Source of the DNA: Nemertoderma westbladi
Taxonomy: Eukaryota > Xenacoelomorpha > Nemertodermatida > Nemertodermatidae
Direction: 5' to 3'
NCBI GenBank assembly: GCA_032718475.1
Contig: JAUCBJ010001183.1
Span: 1 to 64,000, forward strand
Length of the DNA: 64,000 bases
Shown here: in pieces, positions 20,201 to 34,700 of the stretch
Layout of the letters: every line of letters begins with the position of its first letter
Numbering within the stretch: position 1 is the first letter of the stretch
Notes under the pieces: model-generated
Database searches by the model: none
Seen by the model: only the letters and a program-made list of their open reading frames with translations
What the model was told of the DNA's origin: nothing
Translations under genes and position numbers: made by a program

Positions 20201-22585
20201 ACCCGGTAGATGAGTAGTAGAGTAAACAAAACGCTATGTGAACCTGGTAGATGAGTAGTACAGTAAACAAAACTTAGAGTGGTGTGTGAACCCGGTAGAT
20301 GAGTAGTAGAGTAAACAAAACTTAGAGTGCTGTGTGAACCCGGTAGATGAGTAGTAGAGCAAACAAAACTTTGAGTGCTGTGTGAACCCGGTAGATGAAT
20401 AGTAAAGTAAACAAAACGTAGAGTGCTGTGTGAACCCGGTAGATGAGTAGTAGAGTGCTGTGTGAACCCGGTAGATGAGCAGGAAAGTAAACAAAAGTTA
20501 GAGTGCTGTGTGAACCCGGTAGATGAGTAGTAGAGTGCTGTGTGAACCCGGTAGATGAGTAGTAGAGTAAACAAAACTTAGAGTGCTGTGTGAACCCGGT
20601 AGATGAGTAGTAGAGTAAACAAAACTTAGAGTGCTATGTGAACCCGGTAGATGAGTAGTAGAGTAAACAAAACTTTGAGTGCTGTGTGAACCCGGTAGAT
20701 GAGTAGTAGAGTAAACAAAACTTAGAGTGCTGTGTGAACCCGGTAGATGAGTAGTAGAGTAAACAAAACTTAGAGTGCTGTGTGAACCCGGTAGAGGAGT
20801 AGTAGAGTAAACAATACTTAGAGTGCTGTGTGAACCCGGTAGCTGAGTAGTAGAGTAAACAAAACTTTGAGTGCTGTGTGAACCCGGTAGAGGAGTAGTA
20901 GAGTAAACAAAACTTAGAGTGCTGTGTGAACCCGGTAGAGGAGTAGTAGAGTAAACAAAACTTAGAGTGCTGTGTGAACCCGGTAGAGGAGTAGTAGAGT
21001 AAACAATACTTAGAGTGCTGTGTGAACCCGGTAGATGAGTAGTAGAGTGCTGTGTGAAGCCGGTAGATGAGTAGTAGAGTAAACAAAACTTTGAGTGCTG
21101 TGTGAACCCGGTAGATGAGTAGTAGAGTAAACAAAACTTAGAGTGCTGTGTGAACCCGGTAGATGAGTAGTAGAGTAAACAAAACTTAGAGTGCTGTGTG
21201 AACCCGGTAGATGAGTAGTAGAGTAAACAAAACTTAGAGTGCTGTGTGAACCCGGTAGAGGAGTAGTAGAGTAAACAATACTTAGAGTGCTGTGTGAACC
21301 CGGTAGCTGAGTAGTAGAGTAAACAAAACTTTGAGTGCTGTGTGAACCCGGTAGAGGAGTAGTAGAGTAAACAAAACTTAGAGTGCTGTGTGAACCCGGT
21401 AGAGGAGTAGTAGAGTAAACAAAACTTGGAGTGCTGTGTGAACCCGGTAGAGGAGTAGTAGAGTAAACAAAACTTAGAGTGCTGTGTGAACCCGGTAGAT
21501 GAGTAGTAGAGTAAACAAAACTTAGAGTGCTGTGTGAACCCGGTAGATGAGTAGTAGAGTAAACAAAACTTAGAGTGCTGTGTGAACCCGGTAGAGGAGT
21601 AGTAGAGTAAACAAAACTTAGAGTGCTGTGTGAACCCGGTAGCTGAGTAGTAGAGTAAACAAAACTTTGAGTGCTGTGTGAACCCGGTAGAGGAGTAGTA
21701 GAGTAAACAAAACTTAGAGTGCTGTGTGAACCCGGTAGATGAGTAGTAGAGTAAACAAAACTTAGAGTGCTGTGTGAACCCGGTAGAGGAGTAGTAGAGT
21801 AAACAAAACTTAGAGTGCTGTGTGAACCCGGTAGATGAGTAGTAGAGTAAACAAAACTTAGAGTGCTGTGTGAACCCGGTAGAGGAGTAGTAGACTAAAC
21901 AAAACTTAGAGTGCTGTGTGAACTCGGTAGAGGAGTAGTAGAGTAAACAAAACTTAGAGTGCTGTGTGAACCCGGTAGATGAGTAGTAGAGTAAACAAAA
22001 CTTAGAGTGCTGTGTGAACCCGGTAGATGAGTAGTAGAATAAACAAAACTTTGAGTGCTGTGTGAACCCGGTAGATGAGTAGTAGAGTAAACAAAACTTA
22101 GAGTGCTGTGTGAACCCGGTAGATGAGTAGTAGAGTAAACAAAACGCTATGTGAACCTGGAAGATGAGTAGTAGAGTAAACAAAACTTAGAGTGGTGTGT
22201 GAACCCGGTAGATGAGTAGTAGAGTAAACAAAACTTAGAGTGCTGTGTGAACCCGGTAGATGAGTAGTAGAGTAAACAAAACTTAGAGTTCTGTGTGAAC
22301 CCGGTAGATGAGTAGTAGAGTGCTGTGTGAACCCGGTAGATGAGTAGTAGAATAAACAAAACTTTGAGTGCTGTGTGAACCCGGTAGATGAGTAGTAGAG
22401 TAAACAAAACTTAGAGTGCTGTGTGAACCCGGTAGATGAGTAGTAGAGTAAACAAAACGCTATGTGAACCTGGAAGATGAGTAGTAGAGTAAACAAAACT
22501 TAGAGTGGTGTGTGAACCCAGTAGATGAGTAGTAGAGTAAACAAAACTTAGAGTGCTGTGTGAACCCGGTAGAGGAGTAGTAGAG
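17290..22585 (+). repeat. Tandem 2651-bp higher-order repeat (two near-identical copies)
   Basis: Copy one spans about 17290-19935 and copy two about 19940-22585. Landmarks repeat exactly 2651 bp apart: GCTGAGTAGTACAG at about 17372 and 20023, the AGCAGGAAAG monomer at about 17828 and 20479, GTGAAGCCGG at about 18404 and 21055, and CCCAGTAG at about 19866 and 22517. One observed difference is GATTGC against GAGTGC near 19259/21910. Similarity is lost just after 22585, where GAGGAG replaces GATGAG. Confidence 0.9.
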
Positions 22586-24339
22586 TAAACAAAACTTAGA
22601 GTGCAGTGTGAACCCGGTAGATGAGTAGTAGAATAAACAAAACTTTGAGTGCTGTGTGAACCCGGTAGATGAGTAGTAGAGTAAACAAAACTTAGAGTGC
22701 TGTGTGAACCCGGTAGATGAGTAGTACAGTAAACAAAACGCTATGTGAACCTGGAAGATGAGTAGTAGAGTAAACAAAACTTAGAGTGGTGTGTGAACCC
22801 GGTAGAGGAGTAGTAGAGTAAACAAAACTTAGAGTGCTGTGTGAACCCGGTAGATGAGTAGTAGAGTAAACAAAACTTAGAGTGCTGTGTGAACCCGGTA
22901 GAGGAGTAGTAGAGTAAACAAAACTTAGAGTGCTGTGTGAACCCGGTAGATGAGTAGTAGAGTAAACAAAACTTAGAGTTCTGTGTGAACCCGGTAGATG
23001 AGTAGTAGAGTAAACAAAACTGTGAGTGCTGTGTGAACCCGGTAGATGAGTAGTAGAGTAAACAAAACTTAGAGTGCTGTGTGAACCCGGTAGATGAGTA
23101 GTAGAATAAACAAAACTTTGAGTGCTGTGTGAACCCGGTAGATGAGTAGTAGAGTAAACAAAACTTAGAGTGCTGTGTGAACCCGGTAGATGAGTAGTAG
23201 AGTAAACAAAACGCTATGTGAACCCGGTAGATGAGTAGTAGAGTAAACAAAACTTAGAGTGCTGTGTGAACCCGGTAGATGAGTAGTAGAGTAAACAAAA
23301 CTTAGAGTTCTGTGTGAACCCGGTAGCTGAGTAGTACAGTAAACAAAACTTAGAGTGCTGTGTGAACCCGGTAGATGAGTAGTAGAGCAAACAAAACTTT
23401 TTTAGTGCTGTGTGAACCCGGTAGATGAATAGTAAAGTAAACAAAACTTAGAGTGCTGTGTGAACCCGGTAGATGAGTAGTAGAGTAAACAAAACTTAGA
23501 GTGCTATGTGAACCCGGTAGATGAGTAGTAGAGTAAACAAAACGCTATGTGAACCTGGTAGATGAGTAGTAGAGTAAACAAAACTTAGAGTGGTGTGTGA
23601 ACCCGGTAGATGAGTAGTAGAGTAAACAAAACTTAGAGTGCTGCGTGAACCCGGTAGATGAGTAGTAGAGCAAACAAAACTTTGAGTGCTGTGTGAACCC
23701 GGTAGATGAATAGTAAAGTAAACAAAACTTAGAGTGCTGTGTGAACCCGGTAGATGAGTAGTAGAGTAAACAAAACTTAGAGTGCTGTGTGAACCCGGTA
23801 GATGAGTAGTAGAGTAAACAAAACGTAGAGTGCTATGTGAACCCGGTAGATGAGTAGTAGAGTAAACAAAACGCTATGTGAACCTGGTAGATGAGTAGTA
23901 GAGTAAACAAAGCTTAGAGTGCTGTGTGAACCCGGTAGATGAGTAGTAGAGTAAACAAAACTTAGAGTGCTGTGTGAACCCGGTAGATGAGTAGTAGAGT
24001 AAACAAAACTTTGAGTGCTATGTGAACCCGGTAGATGAGTAGTAGAGTAAACAAAACTTTGAGTGGTGTGTGAACCCGGTAGATGAGTAGTAGAGTAAAC
24101 AAAACTTTGAGTGCTGTGTGAACCCGGTAGATGAGTAGTAGAGTAAACAAAACTTAGAGTGGTGTGTGAACCCGGTAGATGAGTAGTAGAGTAAACAAAA
24201 CTTTGAGTGCTGTGTGAACCCGGTAGATGAGTAGTAGAGTAAACAAAACTTAGAGTGCTGTGTGAACCCGGTAGAGGAGTAGTAGAGTAAACAAAACTTT
24301 GAGTGCTGTGTGAACCCGGTAGATGAGTAGTAGAGTAAA

Positions 24340-24730
24340 CAAAACTCTAGAGTGGTGTGTGAACCCGGTAGCTGAGTAGTAGAGTAAACAAAACGTAGAG
24401 TGCTGTGTGAACCCGGTAGCTGAGTAGTAGAGTAAACAAAACTTAGAGTGGTGTGTGAACCCGGTAGCTGAGTAGTAGAGTAAACAAAACTTAGAGTGGT
24501 GTGTGAACCCGGTAGCTGAGTAGTAGAGTAAACAAAACGTAGAGTGCTGTGTGAACCCGGTAGCTGAGTAGTAGAGTAAACAAAACGTAGAGTGCTGTGT
24601 GAACCCGGTAGATGAGTAGTAGAGTAAACAAAACTTTGAGTGCTGTGTGAACCCGGTAGCTGAGTAGTAGAGTAAACAAAACGTAGAGTGCTGTGTGAAC
24701 CCGGTAGAGGAGTAGTAGAGTAAACAAAAC
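24340..24730 (+). repeat. GCTGAG/CTCTAGAG cassette (first of at least five)
   Basis: A 49-bp monomer carrying CTCTAGAGTGG is followed by a run of GCTGAG monomers alternating CGTAGAG and CTTAGAG ends. The CTCTAGAG landmark occurs at 24345, 28730, 38028, 43311 and 55696. A related cassette without the extra base starts near 26426. The fixed order of variants shows that the cassette was copied as a block. Confidence 0.8.
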
Positions 24731-27700
24731 TTAGAGTGCTGTGTGAACCCGGTAGCTGAGTAGTAGAGTAAACAAAACTTTGAGTGCTGTGTGAACCCGG
24801 TAGAGGAGTAGTAGAGTAAACAAAACTTAGAGTGCTGTGTGAACCCGGTAGATGAGTAGTAGAGTAAACAAAACTTTGAGTGCTGTGTGAACCCGGTAGA
24901 TGAGTAGTAGAGTAAACAAAACTTAGAGTGCTGTGTGAACCCGGTAGAGGAGTAGTAGAGTAAACAAAACTTAGAGTGCTGTGTGAACCCGGTAGATGAG
25001 TAGTAGAGTAAACAAAACTTAGAGTGCTGTGTGAACCCGGTAGAGGAGTAGTAGACTAAACAAAACTTAGAGTGCTGTGTGAACTCGGTAGAGGAGTAGT
25101 AGAGTAAACAAAACTTAGAGTGCTGTGTGAACCCGGTAGATGAGTAGTAGAGTAAACAAAACTTAGAGTGCTGTATGAACCCGGTAGATGAGTAGTAGAA
25201 TAAACAAAACTTTGAGTGCTGTGTGAACCCGGTAGATGAGTAGTAGAGTAAACAAAACTTAGAGTGCTGTGTGAACCCGGTAGATGAGTAGTAGAGTAAA
25301 CAAAACGCTATGTGAACCTGGAAGATGAGTAGTAGAGTAAACAAAACTTAGAGTGGTGTGTGAACCCGGTAGATGAGTAGTAGAGTAAACAAAACTTAGA
25401 GTGCTGTGTGAACCCGGTAGATGAGTAGTAGAGTAAACAAAACTTAGAGTTCTGTGTGAACCCGGTAGATGAGTAGTAGAGTGCTGTGTGAACCCGGTAG
25501 ATGAGTAGTAGAATAAACAAAACTTTGAGTGCTGTGTGAACCCGGTAGATGAGTAGTAGAGTAAACAAAACTTAGAGTGCTGTGTGAACCCGGTAGATGA
25601 GTAGTAGAGTAAACAAAACGCTATGTGAACCTGGAAGATGAGTAGTAGAGTAAACAAAACTTAGAGTGGTGTGTGAACCCGGTAGATGAGTAGTAGAGTA
25701 AACAAAACTTAGAGTGCTGTGTGAACCCGGTAGAGGAGTAGTAGAGTAAACAAAACTTAGAGTGCTGTGTGAACCCGGTAGATGAGTAGTAGAATAAACA
25801 AAACTTTGAGTGCTGTGTGAACCCGGTAGATGAGTAGTAGAGTAAACAAAACTTAGAGTGCTGTGTGAACCCGGTAGATGAGTAGTAGAGTAAACAAAAC
25901 GCTATGTGAACCTGGAAGATGAGTAGTAGAGTAAACAAAACTTAGAGTGGTGTGTGAACCCGGTAGAGGAGTAGTAGAGTAAACAAAACTTAGAGTGCTG
26001 TGTGAACCCGGTAGATGAGTAGTAGAGTAAACAAAACTTAGAGTGCTGTGTGAACCCGGTAGAGGAGTAGTAGAGTAAACAAAACTTAGAGTGCTGTGTG
26101 AACCCGGTAGATGAGTAGTAGAGTAAACAAAACTTAGAGTTCTGTGTGAACCCGGTAGATGAGTAGTAGAGTAAACAAAACTGTGAGTGCTGTGTGAACC
26201 CGGTAGATGAATAGTAGAGTAAACAAAACTTAGAGTGCTGTGTGAACCCGGTAGATGAGTAGTAGAATAAACAAAACTTTGAGTGCTGTGTGAACCCGGT
26301 AGATGAGTAGTAGAGTAAACAAAACTTAGAGTGCTGTGTGAACCCGGTAGATGAGTAGTAGAGTAAACAAAACTTAGAGTGCTGTGTGAACCCGGTAGAT
26401 GAGTAGTAGAGTAAACAAAACTTAGAGTGGTGTGTGAACCCGGTAGCTGAGTAGTAGAGTAAACAAAACGTAGAGTGCTGTGTGAACCCGGTAGCTGAGT
26501 AGTAGAGTAAACAAAACTTAGAGTGGTGTGTGAACCCGGTAGCTGAGTAGTAGAATAAACAAAACTTAGAGTGGTGTGTGAACCCGGTAGCTGAGTAGTA
26601 GAGTAAACAAAACGTAGAGTGCTGTGTGAACCCGGTGGCTGAGTAGTAGAGTAAACAAAACGTAGAGTGCTGTGTGAACCTGGTAGATGAGTAGTAGAGT
26701 AAACAAAACTTTGAGTGCTGTGTGAACCCGGTAGCTGAGTAGTAGAGTAAACAAAACATAGAGTGCTGTGTGAACCCGGTAGCTGAGTAGTAGAGTAAAC
26801 AAAACGTAGAGTGCTGTGTGAACCCGGTAGATGAGTAATAGAGTAAACAAAACGTAGAGTGCTGTGTGAACCCGGTAGATGAGTAGTAGAGTAAACAAAA
26901 CTTAGAGTGCTGTGTGAACCCGGTAGATGAGTAGTAGAGTAAACAAAACTTAGAGTGCTGAGTGAACCCGGTAGATGAGTAGTAGAGTAAACAAAACTTA
27001 GAGTTCTGTGTGAACCCGGTAGATGAGTAGTAGAGTAAACAAAACTTTGAGTGCTGTGTGAACCCGGTAGCTGAGTAGTAGAGTAAACAAAACTTAGAGT
27101 GCTGTGTGAACCTGGTAGATGAGTAGTAGAGTAAACAAAACTTAGAGTGCTGTGTGAACCCGGTAGAGGAGTAGTAGAGTAAACAAAACTTAGAGTGCTG
27201 TGTGAACCCGGTAGATGAGTAGTAGAGTGCTGTGTGAACCTGGTAGCTGAGTAGTAGAGTAAACAAAACTTTGAGTGCTGTGTGAACCCGGTAGATGAGT
27301 AGTAGAGTAAACAAAACTTAGAGTGCTGTGTGAACCCGGTAGATGAGTAGTAGAGTAAACAAAACTTAGAGTTCTGTGTGAACCCGGTAGATGAGTAGTA
27401 GAGTAAACAAAACTTTGAGTGCTGTGTGAACCCGGTAGCTGAGTAGTAGAGTAAACAAAACTTAGAGTGCTGTGTGAACCTGGTAGATGAGTAGTAGAGT
27501 AAACAAAACTTAGAGTGCTGTGTGAACCCGGTAGAGGAGTAGTAGAGTAAACAAAACTTAGAGTGCTGTGTGAACTCGGTAGATGAGTAGTAGAGTGCTG
27601 TGTGAACCTGGTAGCTGAGTAGTAGAGTAAACAAAACTTTGAGTGCTGTGTGAACCCGGTAGATGAGTAGTAGAGTAAAAAAAACGTAGGCTGTGTGAAC

Positions 27701-28739
27701 CCGGTAGAGGAGTTAGTAGAGTAAACAAAACTTAGAGTGCTGTGTGAACCCGGTGAATGAGTAGTAGAGTAAACAAAACTTAGAGTGCTGTGTGAACCCG
27801 GTAGATGAGTAGTAGTGTAAACAAAACTTTGAGTGCTGTGTGAACCCGGTAGATGAGTAGTAGAGTAAACAAAACGTAGGCTGTGTGAACCCGGTAGAGG
27901 AGTAGTAGAGTAAACAAAACTTAGAGTGCTGTGTGAACCCGGTAGATGAGTAGTAGAGTAAACAAAACTTAGAGTGCTGTGTGAACCCGGTAGATGAGTA
28001 GTAGAGTAAACAAAACTTAGAGTGCTGTGTGAACCCGGTAGATGAGTAGTAGAGTAAACAAAACGTAGGCTGTGTGAACCCGGTAGAGGAGTAGTAGAGT
28101 AAACAAAACTTAGAGTGCTGTGTGAACCCGGTAGATGAGTAGTAGAGTAAACAAAACTTAGAGTGCTGTGTGAACCCGGTAGATGAGTAGTAGAGTAAAC
28201 AAAACTTAGAGTGCTGTGTGAACCCGGTAGAGGAGTAGTAGAGTAAACAAAACTTAGAGTGCTGTGTGAACCCGGTAGATGAGTAGTAGAGTAAACAAAA
28301 CTTAGAGTGCTGTGTGAACCCGGTAGATGAGTAGTAGAGTAAACAAAACTTAGAGTGCTGTGTGAACCCGGTAGATGAGTAGTAGTGTAAACAAAACTTT
28401 GAGTGCTGTGTGAACCCGGTAGATGAGTAGTAGAGTAAACAAAACGTAGGCTGTGTGAACCCGGTAGATGAGTAGTAGAGTAAACAAAACTTAGAGTGCT
28501 GTGTGAACCCGGTAGATGAGTAGTAGAGTAAACAAAACTTAGAGTTCTGTGTGAACCCGGTAGATGAGTAGTAGAGTAAACAAAAGTTTGAGTGCTGTGT
28601 GAACCCGGTAGCTGAGTAGTAGAGTAAACAAAACTTAGAGTGCTGTGTGAACCTGGTAGATGAGTAGTAGAGTAAACAAAACTTAGAGTGCAGTGTGAAC
28701 CCGGTAGATGAGTAGTAGAGTTTACAAAACTCTAGAGTG

Positions 28740-31700
28740 GTGTGTGAACCCGGTAGCTGAGTAGTAGAGTAAACAAAACGTAGAGTGCTGTGTGAACCCG
28801 GTAGCTGAGTAGTAGAGTAAACAAAACTTAGAGTGGTGTGTGAACCCGGTAGCTGAGTAGTAGAGTAAACAAAACTTAGAGTGGTGTGTGAACCCGGTAG
28901 CTGAGTAGTAGAGTAAACAAAACGTAGAGTGCTGTGTGAACCCGGTGGCTGAGTAGTAGAGTAAACAAAACTTAGAGTGCTGTGTGAACCCGGTAGATGA
29001 GTAGTAGAGCAAACAAAACTTTGAGTGCTGTGTGAACCCGGTAGATGAATAGTAAAGTAAACAAAACTTAGAGTGCTGTGTGAACCCGGTAGCTGAGTAG
29101 TAGAGTAAACAAAACTTAGAGTGCTGTGTGAACCCGGTAGATGAGTAGTAGAGTAAACAAAACGTAGAGTGCTGTGTGAACCCAGTAGATGAGTAGTAGA
29201 GTAAACAAAACGTAGGCTGTGTGAACCCGGTAGAGGAGTAGTAGAGTAAACACAACTTAGAGTGCTGTGTGAACCCGGTAGATGAGTAGTAGAGTAAACA
29301 AAACTTAGAGTGCTGTGTGAACCCGGTAGATGAGTAGTAGAGTAAACAAAACTTAGAGTGCTGTGTGAACCCGGTAGATGAGTAGTAGAGTAAACAAAAC
29401 GTAGGCTGTGTGAACCCGGTAGAGGAGTAGTAGAGTAAACAAAACTTAGAGTGCTGTGTGAACCCGGTAGATGAGTAGTAGAGTAAACAAAACTTAGAGT
29501 GCTGTGTGAACCCGGTAGATGAGTAGTAGAGTAAACAAAACTTAGAGTGCTGTGTGAACCCGGTAGAGGAGTAGTAGAGTAAACAAAACTTAGAGTGCTG
29601 TGTGAACCCGGTAGATGAGTAGTAGAGTAAACAAAACTTAGAGTGCTGTGTGAACCCGGTAGATGAGTAGTAGAGTAAACAAAACTTAGAGTGCTGTGTG
29701 AACCCGGTAGATGAGTAGTAGTGTAAACAAAACTTTGAGTGCTGTGTGAACCCGGTAGATGAGTAGTAGAGTAAACAAAACGTAGGCTGTGTGAACCCGG
29801 TAGATGAATAGTAAAGTAAACAAAACTTAGAGTGCTGTGTGAACCCGGTAGATGAGTAGTAGAGTAAACAAAACTTAGAGTGCTATGTGAACCCGGTAGA
29901 TGAGTAGTAGAGTAAACAAAACTTAGAGTGCTGTGTGAACCCGGTAGATGAGTAGTAGAGTAAACAAAACTTAGAGTTCTGTGTGAACCCGGTAGATGAG
30001 TAGTAGAGTAAACACAACTTTGAGTGCTGTGTGAACCCGGTAGATGAGTAGTAGAGTAAACACAACTTTGAGTGCTGTGTGAACCCGGTAGATGAGTAGT
30101 AGAGTAAACAAAACTTAGAGTGCTATGTGAACCCGGTAGATGAGTAGTAGAGTAAACAAAACTTAGAGTGCTGTGTGAACCCGGTAGATGAGTAGTAGAG
30201 TAAACAAAACTTAGAGTGCTGTGTGAACCCGGTAGATGAGTAGTAGAGTAAACAAAACTTCGAGTGCTGTGTGAACCCGGTAGATGAGTAGTAGAGTAAA
30301 CAAAACGTAGGCTGTGTGAACCCGGTAGCTGAGTAGTAGAGTAAACAAAACTTAGAGTGCTGTGTGAACCCGGTAGATGAGTAGTAGAGTAAACAAAACT
30401 TAGAGTGCTGTGTGAACCCGGTAGAGGAGTAGTAGAGTAAACAAAACTTAGAGTGCTGTGTGAACCCGGTAGATGAGTAGTAGAGTAAACAAAACTTAGA
30501 GTGCTGTGTGAACCCGGTAGATGAGTAGTAGAGTAAACAAAACTGTGAGTGCTGTGTGAACCCGGTAGATGAGTAGTAGAGTAAACAAAACTTAGAGTGC
30601 TGTGTGAAACCGGTAGATGAGTAGTAGAATAAACAAAACTTTGAGTGCTGTGTGAACCCGGTAGATGAGTAGTAGAGTAAACAAAACTTAGAGTGCTGTG
30701 TGAACCCGGTAGATGAGTAGTAGAGTAAACAAAACGCTATGTGAACCCGGTAGATGAGTAGTAGAGTAAACAAAACTTAGAGTGCTGTGTGAACCCGGTA
30801 GATGAGTAGTAGAGTAAACAAAACTTAGAGTTCTGTGTGAACCCGGTAGCTGAGTAGTACAGTAAACAAAACTTAGAGTGCTGTGTGAACCCGGTAGATG
30901 AGTAGTAGAGCAAACAAAACTTTGAGTGCTGTGTGAACCCGGTAGATGAATAGTAAAGTAAACAAAACTTAGAGTGCTGTGTGAACCCGGTAGATGAGTA
31001 GTAGAGTAAACAAAACTTAGAGTGCTATGTGAACCCGGTAGCTGAGTAGTAGAGTAAACAAAACTTAGAGTGGTGTGTGAACCCGGTAGCTGAGTAGTAG
31101 AGTAAACAAAACTTAGAGTGGTGTGTGAACCCGGTAGCTGAGTAGTAGAGTAAACAAAACGTAGAGTGCTGTGTGAACCCGGTGGCTGAGTAGTAGAGTA
31201 AACAAAACTTAGAGTGCTGTGTGAACCCGGTAGATGAGTAGTAGAGCAAACAAAACTTTGAGTGCTGTGTGAACCCGGTAGATGAATAGTAAAGTAAACA
31301 AAACTTAGAGTGCTGTGTGAACCCGGTAGCTGAGTAGTAGAGTAAACAAAACTTAGAGTGCTGTGTGAACCCGGTAGATGAGTAGTAGAGTAAACAAAAC
31401 GTAGAGTGCTGTGTGAACCCAGTAGATGAGTAGTAGAGTAAACAAAACGTAGGCTGTGTGAACCCGGTAGAGGAGTAGTAGAGTAAACACAACTTAGAGT
31501 GCTGTGTGAACCCGGTAGATGAGTAGTAGAGTAAACAAAACTTAGAGTGCTGTGTGAACCCGGTAGATGAGTAGTAGAGTAAACAAAACTTAGAGTGCTG
31601 TGTGAACCCGGTAGATGAGTAGTAGAGTAAACAAAACGTAGGCTGTGTGAACCCGGTAGAGGAGTAGTAGAGTAAACAAAACTTAGAGTGCTGTGTGAAC

Positions 31701-34700
31701 CCGGTAGATGAGTAGTAGAGTAAACAAAACTTAGAGTGCTGTGTGAACCCGGTAGATGAGTAGTAGAGTAAACAAAACTTAGAGTGCTGTGTGAACCCGG
31801 TAGATGAGTAGTAGAGTAAACAAAACTTAGAGTGCTGTGTGAACCCGGTAGATGAGTAGTAGTGTAAACAAAACTTTGAGTGCTGTGTGAACCCGGTAGA
31901 TGAGTAGTAGAGTAAACAAAACGTAGGCTGTGTGAACCCGGTAGATGAATAGTAAAGTAAACAAAACTTAGAGTGCTGTGTGAACCCGGTAGATGAGTAG
32001 TAGAGTAAACAAAACTTAGAGTGCTATGTGAACCCGGTAGATGAGTAGTAGAGTAAACAAAACTTAGAGTGCTGTGTGAACCCGGTAGATGAGTAGTAGA
32101 GTAAACAAAACTTAGAGTTCTGTGTGAACCCGGTAGATGAGTAGTAGAGTAAACACAACTTTGAGTGCTGTGTGAACCCGGTAGATGAGTAGTAGAGTAA
32201 ACACAACTTTGAGTGCTGTGTGAACCCGGTAGATGAGTAGTAGAGTAAACAAAACTTAGAGTGCTATGTGAACCCGGTAGATGAGTAGTAGAGTAAACAA
32301 AACTTAGAGTGCTGTGTGAACCCGGTAGATGAGTAGTAGAGTAAACAAAACTTAGAGTGCTGTGTGAACCCGGTAGATGAGTAGTAGAGTAAACAAAACT
32401 TCGAGTGCTGTGTGAACCCGGTAGATGAGTAGTAGAGTAAACAAAACGTAGGCTGTGTGAACCCGGTAGCTGAGTAGTAGAGTAAACAAAACTTAGAGTG
32501 CTGTGTGAACCCGGTAGATGAGTAGTAGAGTAAACAAAACTTAGAGTGCTGTGTGAACCCGGTAGAGGAGTAGTAGAGTAAACAAAACTTAGAGTGCTGT
32601 GTGAACCCGGTAGATGAGTAGTAGAGTAAACAAAACTTAGAGTGCTGTGTGAACCCGGTAGATGAGTAGTAGAGTAAACAAAACTGTGAGTGCTGTGTGA
32701 ACCCGGTAGATGAGTAGTAGAGTAAACAAAACTTAGAGTGCTGTGTGAAACCGGTAGATGAGTAGTAGAATAAACAAAACTTTGAGTGCTGTGTGAACCC
32801 GGTAGATGAGTAGTAGAGTAAACAAAACTTAGAGTGCTGTGTGAACCCGGTAGATGAGTAGTAGAGTAAACAAAACGCTATGTGAACCCGGTAGATGAGT
32901 AGTAGAGTAAACAAAACTTAGAGTGCTGTGTGAACCCGGTAGATGAGTAGTAGAGTAAACAAAACTTAGAGTTCTGTGTGAACCCGGTAGCTGAGTAGTA
33001 CAGTAAACAAAACTTAGAGTGCTGTGTGAACCCGGTAGATGAGTAGTAGAGCAAACAAAACTTTGAGTGCTGTGTGAACCCGGTAGATGAATAGTAAAGT
33101 AAACAAAACTTAGAGTGCTGTGTGAACCCGGTAGATGAGTAGTAGAGTAAACAAAACTTAGAGTGCTATGTGAACCCGGTAGCTGAGTAGTAGAGTAAAC
33201 AAAACTTAGAGTGGTGTGTGAACCCGGTAGCTGAGTAGTAGAGTAAACAAAACTTAGAGTGGTGTGTGAACCCGGTAGCTGAGTAGTAGAGTAAACAAAA
33301 CGTAGAGTGCTGTGTGAACCCGGTGGCTGAGTAGTAGAGTAAACAAAACTTAGAGTGCTGTGTGAACCCGGTAGATGAGTAGTAGAGCAAACAAAACTTT
33401 GAGTGCTGTGTGAACCCGGTAGATGAATAGTAAAGTAAACAAAACTTAGAGTGCTGTGTGAACCCGGTAGCTGAGTAGTAGAGTAAACAAAACTTAGAGT
33501 GCTGTGTGAACCCGGTAGATGAGTAGTAGAGTAAACAAAACGTAGAGTGCTGTGTGAACCCAGTAGATGAGTAGTAGAGTAAACAAAACGTAGGCTGTGT
33601 GAACCCGGTAGAGGAGTAGTAGAGTAAACACAACTTAGAGTGCTGTGTGAACCCGGTAGATGAGTAGTAGAGTAAACAAAACTTAGAGTGCTGTGTGAAC
33701 CCGGTAGATGAGTAGTAGAGTAAACAAAACTTAGAGTGCTGTGTGAACCCGGTAGATGAGTAGTAGAGTAAACAAAACGTAGGCTGTGTGAACCCGGTAG
33801 AGGAGTAGTAGAGTAAACAAAACTTAGAGTGCTGTGTGAACCCGGTAGATGAGTAGTAGAGTAAACAAAACTTAGAGTGCTGTGTGAACCCGGTAGATGA
33901 GTAGTAGAGTAAACAAAACTTAGAGTGCTGTGTGAACCCGGTAGAGGAGTAGTAGAGTAAACAAAACTTAGAGTGCTGTGTGAACCCGGTAGATGAGTAG
34001 TAGAGTAAACAAAACTTAGAGTGCTGTGTGAACCCGGTAGATGAGTAGTAGAGTAAACAAAACTTAGAGTGCTGTGTGAACCCGGTAGATGAGTAGTAGT
34101 GTAAACAAAACTTTGAGTGCTGTGTGAACCCGGTAGATGAGTAGTAGAGTAAACAAAACGTAGGCTGTGTGAACCCGGTAGATGAATAGTAAAGTAAACA
34201 AAACTTAGAGTGCTGTGTGAACCCGGTAGATGAGTAGTAGAGTAAACAAAACTTAGAGTGCTATGTGAACCCGGTAGATGAGTAGTAGAGTAAACAAAAC
34301 TTAGAGTGCTGTGTGAACCCGGTAGATGAGTAGTAGAGTAAACAAAACTTAGAGTTCTGTGTGAACCCGGTAGATGAGTAGTAGAGTAAACACAACTTTG
34401 AGTGCTGTGTGAACCCGGTAGATGAGTAGTAGAGTAAACACAACTTTGAGTGCTGTGTGAACCCGGTAGATGAGTAGTAGAGTAAACAAAACTTAGAGTG
34501 CTATGTGAACCCGGTAGATGAGTAGTAGAGTAAACAAAACTTAGAGTGCTGTGTGAACCCGGTAGATGAGTAGTAGAGTAAACAAAACTTAGAGTGCTGT
34601 GTGAACCCGGTAGATGAGTAGTAGAGTAAACAAAACTTAGAGTGCTGTGTGAACCCGGTAGATGAGTAGTAGAGTAAACAAAACGTAGGCTGTGTGAACC

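Noticed and set aside
23390-23410. Functional significance of the TTTTTTAG variant monomer
   Set aside because: It is a single private homopolymer change and may be a sequencing error.
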